DNA from: Pseudomonadota bacterium
GTDB lineage: Bacteria; Pseudomonadota; Alphaproteobacteria; Sphingomonadales; Sphingomonadaceae
Assembly (NCBI GenBank): GCA_023445495.1
Contig: JAEXLC010000181.1
Location: 1 to 27,384 of the forward strand
Direction: 5' to 3'
DNA length: 27,384 nt
The notes under the pieces were generated by a model. That model had not been told where the DNA came from, searched no databases, and saw only the letters and a list, made by a program, of their open reading frames with translations. Positions 15,583-23,800 of this stretch are shown here, piece after piece; within the stretch, counting starts at the first letter, position 1; each line of letters opens with the position of its first letter. The position numbers and the translations under genes are program-made.

Positions 15583-16617
15583 TCAGCGCTTCACATCGGC
15601 GCCTTCGCCGGAGAAGCCCTCGACATCCGTGCGCGGGAACAGCGCCATGTCGCCCGGCACGCTGTGCTTGAGGCAGGCCAGCGCCAGGCCGAGCTCGGCC
15701 ATGCGCGGCACGGGCACGCCTTCGAGCAGGCCGTGCAGCACCCCGGCGGCAAAGGCGTCGCCGCCGCCGATCCGGTCGATGATGCCGGGCATCGCGACTT
15801 CCGGGGTCTGGAAGCCGGCCTCGGGCGTGTCGATGCGGGCGGCCAGGCGGTGGCAGTCGCTGGTTTCGACATGGCGGGCAGTGGAGGCGATCCATCTGAG
15901 GTTCGGGAAAGCCTCGAACCCGGCGCGTGCCGCCTCGCGCCGGCGCGCCTCGCCGTCGCCCGAGAAGGGGTGGTCGAGCAGCAGCGCCATGTCGCGGTGA
16001 TTGGCGAAGAACAGGTCGGCCTGGCGGACCAGCGTGGTGAGGATGGTCCGCGGATCGCTGTCCCAGCTCTCCCACAGGTTCGCGCGGTAATTGCCGTCGA
16101 ACGACACAAGCAGCCCGGCGGCGCGGGCGGCCGCCATCGCGGCGCCGGTGGCGGCGGCGAGATCGGGGCCGAGCGCCGGGGTGATGCCCGAGACGTGGAG
16201 CCATTCGGCGCCTTCGAACGCCGCCGACCAGTCGAATGCGGACCAGTCGTGCGACGCGAAGGCGCTGCTGGCGCGGTCGTAGAGGATCTCCGAGGCGCGC
16301 AGCGATCCGCCGGGGCTGAGGAAATAGAGCCCCTGGCGGCCGGGTGCGCGGAAGCTGCGGGTCAGGTCCACGCCGGCGGCGGCGAGCGCGCGCCAGGCGC
16401 CGTCACCCAGCCCGCCCGGCGGGATCGCCGAGACCATCGCGGTACGGTGGCCGAGCGATGCGAGCGCAGCGGCGACATTGGCTTCGGCGCCGCCGACATG
16501 CAGGTCGAGGCTTTGTGCCTGGGGCAACTGGACCCGCCCCTGGGTCGCGAGCCGCGTCAGCACTTCGCCAAAGCCGATCAGCCGCGCTGGTCCGCTGCTG
16601 GTTAGTCCGGTTGCCAT
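15583..16617 (-). CDS. kdgK: 2-keto-3-deoxygluconate kinase
   Basis: A 344-residue PfkB/ribokinase-family kinase. The substrate-side motif GGAEANVA is at 42-49, VSFDGNYRANLW at 171-182, and the ATP-site signature DRIGGGDAFAAG at 281-292 with catalytic base Asp287; KHSVPGD near the end is typical of KDG kinases. It makes KDPG from KDG and ATP in the cytoplasm, the step after the SDR of the alginate operon; the aldolase (eda) that would split KDPG is not in the window. I chose the ATG at 16617 because GGGGAGGAT lies just upstream; the frame extends 11 codons further without support. It is divergent from the TonB receptor, sharing a control region with GntR-type half-sites. Confidence 0.92.
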   Translation of the reverse strand: MATGLTSSGPARLIGFGEVLTRLATQGRVQLPQAQSLDLHVGGAEANVAAALASLGHRTAMVSAIPPGGLGDGAWRALAAAGVDLTRSFRAPGRQGLYFLSPGGSLRASEILYDRASSAFASHDWSAFDWSAAFEGAEWLHVSGITPALGPDLAAATGAAMAAARAAGLLVSFDGNYRANLWESWDSDPRTILTTLVRQADLFFANHRDMALLLDHPFSGDGEARRREAARAGFEAFPNLRWIASTARHVETSDCHRLAARIDTPEAGFQTPEVAMPGIIDRIGGGDAFAAGVLHGLLEGVPVPRMAELGLALACLKHSVPGDMALFPRTDVEGFSGEGADVKR

Positions 16618-16665
16618 CCAATCCTCCCCTATGGCTTTGTTGCATTGCACTAAGCGGATTGGATA

Positions 16666-16721
16666 ATTGGTATCAAGATATCATTGACAGTCTCCGGACC
16701 TGTGGTACCTAGAATTGGTAT
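16666..16721. promoter_or_regulatory. Candidate GntR/FadR-type operators in the kdgK / TonB-receptor divergent promoter
   Basis: The octamer ATTGGTAT occurs twice here (16666-16673 and 16714-16721), as it does before the PL6 operon. TGGTATC-AA-GATATCA (16668-16683) is a 16-base palindrome with one mismatch. A TTGACA box directly follows it at 16684-16689 and points to the receptor gene; the matching -10 is uncertain (TACCTA at 16706, 16-base spacing). Binding here could control both divergent genes. Confidence 0.55.
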
Positions 16722-16746
16722 AAAAAGAAGATTGGGGAGGATTCGA

Positions 16747-19647
16747 ATGGCTTTGGGCACCATCCGTGCGCGCGTGCGCGCTCGCTCGGCGCTGCTGACC
16801 GGTGTGTCGATCGCCGCGGCGCTCGCCGCGGTTCCCGCCTGGGCGCAGGACAAGGCGCCGGCTTCGAGCGAAGCGGCCGCGCCGGAAGTGGCGCAGGAGA
16901 CGCAGCCGGAAGACCAGATCATCGTCACCGCGATCCGCGAGACGATCCAGAGCTCGATCCAGTCCAAGCGCGATTCCGATGCGATCGTCGACTCGGTATC
17001 CTCCAAGGAAATCGGCGAGCTGCCCGGCCAGTCGGTCGGCGAAGTGATCGCGACGATCACCGGCGCCTCGATCGACCGCGCCAATTACGGTCCCACCGAA
17101 GTCTCGATCCGCGGCCTCGGCTCGGGTCTGAGCATGACCACGCTCAACAAGCGCGAGGCGACCAACGGCTCGGGCGACCGCGCGGTCAATTTCGGCCAGT
17201 TCCCCTCCGAGCTGTTCAACGCGATCAAGATCTACAAGACCCAGCAGGCCGATCTGATCGAAGGCGGCGTGGCGGGCCTGATCGAGCTCGAGACGCGCAA
17301 GCCGCTCGACTACAAGCGGCGCAACATCCAGGCCGAGATCAAGGGCAATCTCAACCCCTATCAGGACCGGATCGCGGGCCAGAGCCCCTATGGCTACCGC
17401 GCGACGATCAGCTATATCGACCAGTTCAACGCGGGCGACCTCGGCAAGATCGGCATCTCGCTGGGCTATCAGCGCAACGACGTGAACGACCCGGTCGAGC
17501 GCTTCTACACCAGCTCGACCTGGTTCACCTGCAACGCGACCACCAATCCGGTCTCGACCGGCAACTGCACCGAAGTGACGCGCCAGCAGGGCAATGCCGG
17601 CACGCCCTATTTCCACGCGTCCAACTCCTATCTCTATCGCCAGATGATAACCTCGGACCTGCGCAACGCGGTGTTCGGGGCGGTCCAGTGGCAGCCGAGC
17701 CCGACGATCGACGTCAATCTCGACCTGCAATATTCGCGGCGCCAGTACAGCGAGACGCGCAACGATTTCGGTACCGCCGAAGGGCGCTACAGCCTCAGCG
17801 ACGTCGTGATCGGCGACAACCACCAGCTGCTGTCCGCCAAGGGCGTGGCGACGCTGCAGACGCTGTCGGGCCTGTTCCAGCGCGACGAGAAATATCTGGG
17901 CTTTGGCGGCAATGTCGAATGGAAGCCGAGCGACCGGCTGACCCTGACCGCGGACTTCGGCTATTCGCACACCAAGCGCGTCGACATCACGCGCACGGTG
18001 CGGCTGCGCACCGATCCGCTCGACATCTATGGCGTGCGGACCGCGATCAACAACCAGCGCATCCCCTATTCGGTGGACTTCACCAAGAGCTTCCTGCCGG
18101 TCTTCAGCTTCGATCCGCGCTTCGATCCGAACAACTATAATCTGTTCAGCGACGATACCCAGCTCACCCGCTCGCAGGACGGCCGCGATGACGAGATCTA
18201 TTCGGGCCGGCTGGACGCCAGCTACAAGCTCGACGGCTTCATCGAGCGGATCGATATCGGCGGGCGCTGGGCCAGGCGGCAGTTCTTCGGCTACAGCAAC
18301 GACGTGGTGACGCTGTCGGCGCCGCTGGACAAGGACCGCGAGGTCAACCTGGCCTGCCGCACCCCGTTCCCCGAGCGCAACTTCTTCGCGGATTCGCCGA
18401 ACAAGCAGACGATCAGCTACGCGACCTTCGACGTGCTCTGCCAGTTCCGCGGTTATCTGGGCACCGAGGATCCCGGCCCCAGCGCCGACCTGCGTTCGGT
18501 CGACAATCCCGATGTTACCGAAGAGACGCTGGCCGGCTACGCGATGGCGACCTATTCGGGCAGCCTCGGCGGCATCCCGGTGCGCGGCAATTTCGGCGTG
18601 CGCGGCGTGCACACCCAGGTGACCGCGGTCGGCCTTCGCGCCCCGCTCAGGATCATTCCCCGGGCCGGCGGCAATATCTCGCTGGTGGCCGACACGACCG
18701 GCTTCACCGAAACCCGGATCACCTCGGGCACGATGCGCTGGCTGCCGAGCATCAACGCGATCTTCGACGTCGCGCCGAAGATGCGCATCCGCACCGGCAT
18801 CTACCGCGCCATGTCGCGGCCCGCGCCGAGCGCGCTGGGTGCCGGCCGCCGCATCACGCTGGAGGAGGATGCGGGCCAGGGCTTCCCCACGGTGGACGAA
18901 GCGATCGGCACGATCGTCGCCTCGGGCAGCCCGCGGCTGAAGCCGGTGATGTCGTGGAATGCCGACCTGGCGTTCGAATATTATGCCAACAAGGACACGC
19001 TGTTCGCGGCGACCGGCTATTACAAGCGCTTCACCGGCGGCAAGGTGCCGATCTCGATCAACGAGACCTTCGTGATCGACGGGCAGGACTATCTGGTCCC
19101 GGTCAGCCAGACGACCAACAGCAACGACAAGACCGACCTGTACGGCGTCGAGTTCACTGCCTCGAACCGGTTCAGCTGGCTGCCGCATCCGCTCGACGGG
19201 CTGGGCGTGAAGCTGAGCTACAACTACGCCTGGTCGAACTACAAGACGCAGGACATCCGCTATGGCGATATCATCGACAGCGCGACCGGCGACCTGATCC
19301 CCGGGCTGATCCCGGCAGCGGGGCTGAGCGGCTATTCGAAGCACGTCTTCTCGGCCCAGGCCTTTTACGAGATCGGGCCGATCTCGCTGCAGGGCATCTA
19401 TCGCTATCGCTCGCGCTATTATCAGGCGTTCACCAGCGACAATACCCAGCTGCGCTATGTCGAGGGCAACAACACCTTCGACGTCAACATGAGCTACAAG
19501 ATCAACAAGCAGGCGGACATCCGCTTCCAGGCGCTGAACATCTTCAACGAGCCGCGCGTCGAGTATATGCCGGTCGTCGGCAGCACCCGGAACGTGGAAT
19601 ATTACGGCCCGCAATATTTCCTGAGCTTCCGCGTTCGTCTCCGTTAA
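16747..19647 (+). CDS. TonB-dependent receptor (Xanthomonas/Caulobacter type), probable oligoalginate uptake
   Basis: A 966-residue outer-membrane receptor. A signal peptide (cut after AWA, residue 33) is followed by a TonB box EDQIIVTA (55-62), a plug with IRGLGSGLSMTTLNKREAT and FPSELFNAIKIYKTQQADLIEGG (broken here by the conserved Glu-Gly-Gly turn), and a large barrel ending in LSFRVRLR. The SSIQSKRDSDAIVDSVSSKE opening is the mark of the TIGR01782-like family, whose members often take up plant or algal carbohydrate oligomers. The start ATG at 16747 follows GGGGAGGA by 5 bases. Context, divergent kdgK and the GntR gene 94 bases downstream, points to alginate oligomers as cargo. The specificity is inferred. 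Confidence 0.9.
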   Translation: MALGTIRARVRARSALLTGVSIAAALAAVPAWAQDKAPASSEAAAPEVAQETQPEDQIIVTAIRETIQSSIQSKRDSDAIVDSVSSKEIGELPGQSVGEVIATITGASIDRANYGPTEVSIRGLGSGLSMTTLNKREATNGSGDRAVNFGQFPSELFNAIKIYKTQQADLIEGGVAGLIELETRKPLDYKRRNIQAEIKGNLNPYQDRIAGQSPYGYRATISYIDQFNAGDLGKIGISLGYQRNDVNDPVERFYTSSTWFTCNATTNPVSTGNCTEVTRQQGNAGTPYFHASNSYLYRQMITSDLRNAVFGAVQWQPSPTIDVNLDLQYSRRQYSETRNDFGTAEGRYSLSDVVIGDNHQLLSAKGVATLQTLSGLFQRDEKYLGFGGNVEWKPSDRLTLTADFGYSHTKRVDITRTVRLRTDPLDIYGVRTAINNQRIPYSVDFTKSFLPVFSFDPRFDPNNYNLFSDDTQLTRSQDGRDDEIYSGRLDASYKLDGFIERIDIGGRWARRQFFGYSNDVVTLSAPLDKDREVNLACRTPFPERNFFADSPNKQTISYATFDVLCQFRGYLGTEDPGPSADLRSVDNPDVTEETLAGYAMATYSGSLGGIPVRGNFGVRGVHTQVTAVGLRAPLRIIPRAGGNISLVADTTGFTETRITSGTMRWLPSINAIFDVAPKMRIRTGIYRAMSRPAPSALGAGRRITLEEDAGQGFPTVDEAIGTIVASGSPRLKPVMSWNADLAFEYYANKDTLFAATGYYKRFTGGKVPISINETFVIDGQDYLVPVSQTTNSNDKTDLYGVEFTASNRFSWLPHPLDGLGVKLSYNYAWSNYKTQDIRYGDIIDSATGDLIPGLIPAAGLSGYSKHVFSAQAFYEIGPISLQGIYRYRSRYYQAFTSDNTQLRYVEGNNTFDVNMSYKINKQADIRFQALNIFNEPRVEYMPVVGSTRNVEYYGPQYFLSFRVRLR

Positions 19648-19670
19648 GGCGGGGCGGAAGGAGGTTGCGG

Positions 19671-19690
19671 ACCAATTGCCTATTCCAAAA
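19671..19690. promoter_or_regulatory. Weak candidate autoregulatory site before the GntR gene
   Basis: In the 94-base gap between receptor and regulator, ACCAATTGCC at 19671-19680 resembles ACCAATATGCC of the autotransporter operator (20597-20607), followed by TATTCCAAAA. It lacks a proper second half. A true site would let the regulator repress its own gene. Confidence 0.25.
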
Positions 19691-19741
19691 TTCCGCAGCC
19701 TGGGGCATTGCTGACCCTCAGACCAAGTTATCGAGGACCCC

Positions 19742-20488
19742 ATGGCCGAACGCCGTCTCTTCCAGGATATCGCCGAACGCATCGCGGCGATGATCGCGGA
19801 GGGTACTTTCCCTCCCGGCTCGCGGCTGCCCGGCGAGCGGGAAATGGCGGAGCGGCTGGGGGTGAGCCGGGTGACGATCCGCGAGGCGGAGATCGCGCTC
19901 CAGGCCCAGGGGCTGGTGCGGATCAAGACCGGGTCGGGCGTCTATGTCTGTGACCGCAACGAGCCGAGTGTCGGCCAGCTGCCGGTGGTGAGCGCGTTCG
20001 AGCTGACCGAGGCACGCTCGCTGTTCGAGTCCGAGGCGGCAGCGCTCGCCGCGCCGGTGATCAGCGACGAGCAGCTCCAGGTGCTGGAATCGCTGGTCGC
20101 CGCGATGGACGAGGCCGAGGAGGGCAGCGCCGCCGCGACCGAGGCGGACCGGGCCTTCCACCTCGCCATTGCCGGCGCATCGGGCAACCAGGCGATCATG
20201 TTCGTGATCACCACCCTGTGGCGGATGCGCACCGAGATCCCCGAGATCTGCGCGCTTCACGCCTCGGTGTGCAGCAAGGACGAGGACAGCCGGCATGACG
20301 AGCATGCCGCGGTGCTCGAGGCGCTGAAGAACCGTGATTCGGCGGCGGCGCGCACCGCGATGCGCAAGCATTTCAGCCGGCTGCTCGAGGCGATGCTCAA
20401 GGCATCGGAAGAGCGCGAGATCATGGAGCTGCGCCGCAAGGCCGAGGCCAGCCGCAATCGCTTCCTGATCAGCGCCCAGCTGGGCTGA
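19742..20488 (+). CDS. GntR-family regulator, FadR subfamily (FCD domain), probable uronate-responsive repressor
   Basis: A 248-residue regulator. The N-terminal winged helix-turn-helix (about 4-70) contains FPPGSRLPGEREMAERLGVS and RVTIREAEIALQAQGLVRI. The C-terminal all-helical FCD domain keeps its metal ligands Asp136, His140 (EADRAFHLAIA), His188 (DEHAAVLEAL) and His210 (MRKHFSRLLE). Members such as UxuR, ExuR and FadR bind TGGT..ACCA palindromes and leave them on binding an acid metabolite. This protein is the obvious candidate to bind the TGGT/ACCA sites before the PL6 operon, at kdgK/receptor, and before the autotransporter, with KDG or DEH as likely inducer; all this is inference. The start ATG at 19742 has GAGGA upstream. 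It is probably cotranscribed with the receptor. Confidence 0.9.
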   Translation: MAERRLFQDIAERIAAMIAEGTFPPGSRLPGEREMAERLGVSRVTIREAEIALQAQGLVRIKTGSGVYVCDRNEPSVGQLPVVSAFELTEARSLFESEAAALAAPVISDEQLQVLESLVAAMDEAEEGSAAATEADRAFHLAIAGASGNQAIMFVITTLWRMRTEIPEICALHASVCSKDEDSRHDEHAAVLEALKNRDSAAARTAMRKHFSRLLEAMLKASEEREIMELRRKAEASRNRFLISAQLG

Positions 20489-20520
20489 GCGGCCGAACCC
20501 TTCCCCCTACCGCGATTCCG

Positions 20521-20554
20521 ACGCGCGCCTGGCACCTGCCGCGGCGCGCGTTTT
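20521..20554 (+). terminator. Intrinsic terminator of the GntR gene
   Basis: A 9-bp stem ACGCGCGCC / GGCGCGCGT (20521-20529 and 20543-20551) with a 13-base loop runs into TTTTCG. It lies 33 bases after the regulator stop and separates it from the autotransporter control region. Confidence 0.75.
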
Positions 20555-20585
20555 CGCATGCTGGCTGATCGCACTGGTCCGTTTA

Positions 20586-20657
20586 CTGGTATACGAACCA
20601 ATATGCCAAATCTGGACTAACCATTCTATTGACTCCGGATTGAAGGTCTGGCCTTAT
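20586..20657 (+). promoter_or_regulatory. Candidate GntR/FadR-type operator and promoter of the autotransporter
   Basis: Bases 20586-20617 match the PL6-operon element (7754-7784) at 26 of 31 positions with one inserted base: both have CTGGTATA, GAACCA, CCAA and TCTGG in the same order. TGGTATA (20587) and TATGCCA (20602) form a 22-base interrupted palindrome with one mismatch. A TTGACT box at 20629-20634 and CCTTAT at 20652-20657 (17-base spacing) are a possible promoter just downstream. Confidence 0.6.
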
Positions 20658-20864
20658 CCCTGAGGACAAAAGCGGCACCCGCATGCACGGGCAAGCCGGA
20701 CGCTGCCAGGGAGAGATGCCGGATGCGGATGCGAAGATAAGCGCACGCAACGAGGGGCCGTAGAATCGCGGCCGTCGCCGCGCGCCTGCCCCACCAGAAA
20801 TCGCGAAACCCGGCTCCGCGCCGGACTTGGCCATGCGGCATGCGCCGCGATGGGGGGATGACCT
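20658..20864 (+). other. Long leader of the autotransporter gene, no gene seen
   Basis: About 200 bases separate the possible promoter from the autotransporter ATG. I see no convincing open frame and no riboswitch family I know. A 5-bp GCGGC-ATGC-GCCGC hairpin at 20835-20848 lies just before the GGGGG ribosome site (20852-20856) and could affect translation. Confidence 0.35.
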
Positions 20865-23800
20865 ATGACTAAAACGATCCGCGCGCGCAGCCTGCGCACC
20901 CGCCTGCTGCTTTCCGCCTGCTTCGTGGCGCTGCCGACGGTGGCGCATGCCCAGAACACGACGATCGCCGCCGGCACGACCAAGACCAGCAACACCAATC
21001 TGGACGCCGACGACACGCTGACCGTGGCGGCGGGCGGCACGATCCAGGTGGCGGGCAACCGTGCGGTGACGATCAACGGCGCCAGCACCGGCACCGGCAT
21101 CGTCATCACCAACAACGGCACGATCGAAGGCACGCCGACCAGCACGACCAATGGCCGCGCGATCAGCGGCACCGGCGGCGCGGCCAGCGGCAACACGCCG
21201 GCACCCGTCTGGGAGCGGACGATCACGATCAACAATAGCGGCCTGATCCGCGGCGCGAACGACGCGATCCAGATCACCGCCACCGCCGCCGACAGCGGCG
21301 TGATCACGATCAACAATTCGGGCACGATCGTCAGCACCGGCGCGACCAACACGGCCGGGATCGGCCAGGCGTCGCAGGGGGTGGAAGTGACGATCCCGGG
21401 CGCCGTGCTCAACCTCACCAACCTTGCCGGCGGATCGATCAGCGGCAATCAGGGCGTGCTCACCTCCGCGAGCGCGACGATCGTCAACGCGGGCACGATC
21501 ACCGGCACCGGTGCGGTGGTGCAGACGGGAACCGACACCAACGGCCAGCCGGTGTACAGCGCGACCCAGGGCGAGGGCGTGCGCGCGAACGGCACCCTGG
21601 TGCTCACCAACGAAGCCGGTGGCGTGATCAGCGGCGTCTACGGCGTGATCGGCGCCGGCAACAGCACCATCATCAACCGCGGCACGATGAGCGGCGGCGA
21701 GGGTGGGCTGACCACCTCGACCCTCACGCGCGAAGCGATCCGGATCAATCTGAGCGCGACCAGCACGCTGAACAGCGTCACCCTGGCGGCCGGCAGCGTC
21801 ACCTCGGCGGGCACGGGCAGCAATGCCAGCGGCAATGCCGTGGCGATCGGCGGCTCGCCCGTCGCCGGCACGGTCAACACGCTGACCATCGAGACCGGCG
21901 CGGTGATCAACGGCAACATCTCGATCACCACCAACGCCAATTCCACCGACATCCTCAACCTGACCGGCACCGGATCGCAGGTGCTGGTGAACACCAGCGG
22001 CGTCGACACGCTCAACGTGCAGGGCGGTACCTGGGGCATCATCAACAGCCAGACGCTGCGGAACGGCGCGACGATCTCGGCCGGCGCGACGCTGCGCTAT
22101 GACGACAGCGGCAGCTCGGGCGGCTCGATCGCCGGGACGATCGTCAACGACGGCACGCTGATCCAGAACCGCACCAGCACGGTGACCAACACCGGCACGA
22201 TCAGCGGCAGCGGCGGCGTGCAGATCGTCAACACCGGCCAGCTCACCCTGTTCGGGCAGAACAGCTATTCCGGCGACACGGTGGTCAGCAACGGGCGGCT
22301 GCGCTCGGGCATGACCGACAACAGCTTCTCGGCCAATTCGGCGCTGATCGTCACCAATCTCGGCGTCATCGACATGACCGACACGACGACCACGCCGACG
22401 ATCGTCGATGGCCAGACCGTCAATGTCAGCACCCCGGTCGCGCGCAACCAGACGGTCGCGAACATCTCGGGCAACGGCTCGATCCGGACCAGCAGCGGCA
22501 GTTCCGGCGGCGCGATCCTGACCACCGGAGCGGGCGGCGGCAACACCGAGTTCTCCGGCGTGATCAGCGGGCTCGGCGGGCTGACCAAGGTCGGCAGCGG
22601 CACGCTAACCCTGTCGGGCGCGAACACCGCCAGCGGCCAGCTCAGCGTGACCGGCGGCACCGTGGCGCTCACGCGGTGGAGCGGCGCGACCAGCGTCACC
22701 AATGGCGCGACGCTGACGGGCGCGGCGCGGATCTATGGCGTGCTGAGCGTCGACAACGGCACGCTCGCGCCGGGCAGCAATGGCGTGGGCAAGCTCAATG
22801 TCGACGGGCTGGTCCTCTCCGCAGGCTCGCTGCTCGCCTATGACCTTGCCGCGCCTGGGACCGGCGACCGGATCCAGGTGAATGGCGACCTGGTGCTCGA
22901 CGGCACACTCAACATCAATGACGTGGGCGGGTTCGGCGAGGGCGTCTATCGCCTGATCGACTATAGCGGCGCGCTGACCGACAATGGGCTGGTAATCGGC
23001 GGGGTGCCGGCGGGCGCCAATGGCAGCCTGATGACGATCCAGACCTCGGTCGCGACGCAGGTGAACCTGATCTACGGCACGCCGGCGGCGACGACGATCC
23101 AGTTCTGGGATGGCACCGACAATTCGGGCGACGGCATCGCGCAGGGCGGCAGCGGCAGCTGGACCAACAGCTTCCCCAACTGGACCGACGCGGCGGCCAC
23201 CACCAACAGCGGCTGGTCCGGCGCGTTCGGCGTGTTCGGCGGCGCGGCCGGCACGGTGACCGTGGACGATGCGATCCTGTTCACCGGCGCGCAGTTCATG
23301 ACCGACGGCTATGAGATCGCGGCGGGCACCGGCACGCTGAGCGCCGACAGCCCGCTGACCAATATCCGCGTCGATCCCGGCGTGACCGCGACGATCAGCG
23401 CCGGCATCGGCGGCAGCGGCGGGCTGGTGAAGAATGACGCCGGCACGCTGATCCTTTCCGGCGCCAACAGCTATGGCGGGGCGACGAACGCGCTCGGCGG
23501 CACGCTGGTGGCGCTGAACGGCGGGGCGCTGCCGGCGACGAGCAATGTCTTCGTGGCTGCGGCCGGCACGCTGGATATCCGTGCGGACCAGAGCATCGGC
23601 GGGCTCAACGGCGCGGGCAGCGTGCTGCTCGGCGCGACCCTGACCACCGGCGGGCTGGGTGCCAATGACAGCTTCACCGGGGTGGCAAGCGGTGCCGGGG
23701 GGCTGACGAAGACCGGCGGCGGCACGCTGACTCTGAGCGGCGCCAATGCCTATCTCGGCGCGACCCAGGTGAATGTGGGTACGCTGCAGCTCGACGGCAG

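Noticed and set aside
15406..15600. Possible peptide ending in LKQVQGDD-type sequence from the gap before kdgK
   Set aside because: This is the known translated shadow of the REP repeat and not a protein.
16684..16746. Upstream extension of the second TonB receptor to 16684
   Set aside because: It would run through the operator and promoter region; the ATG at 16747 has a strong ribosome site and begins a normal signal peptide.
16681..19926. 1081-codon open frame antisense to the second TonB receptor
   Set aside because: The sense strand encodes a complete receptor with signal peptide, plug and barrel; the antisense frame has no recognisable family.
20658..20864. Riboswitch in the autotransporter leader
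   Set aside because: No conserved core of a family I know; only a short local hairpin is visible.
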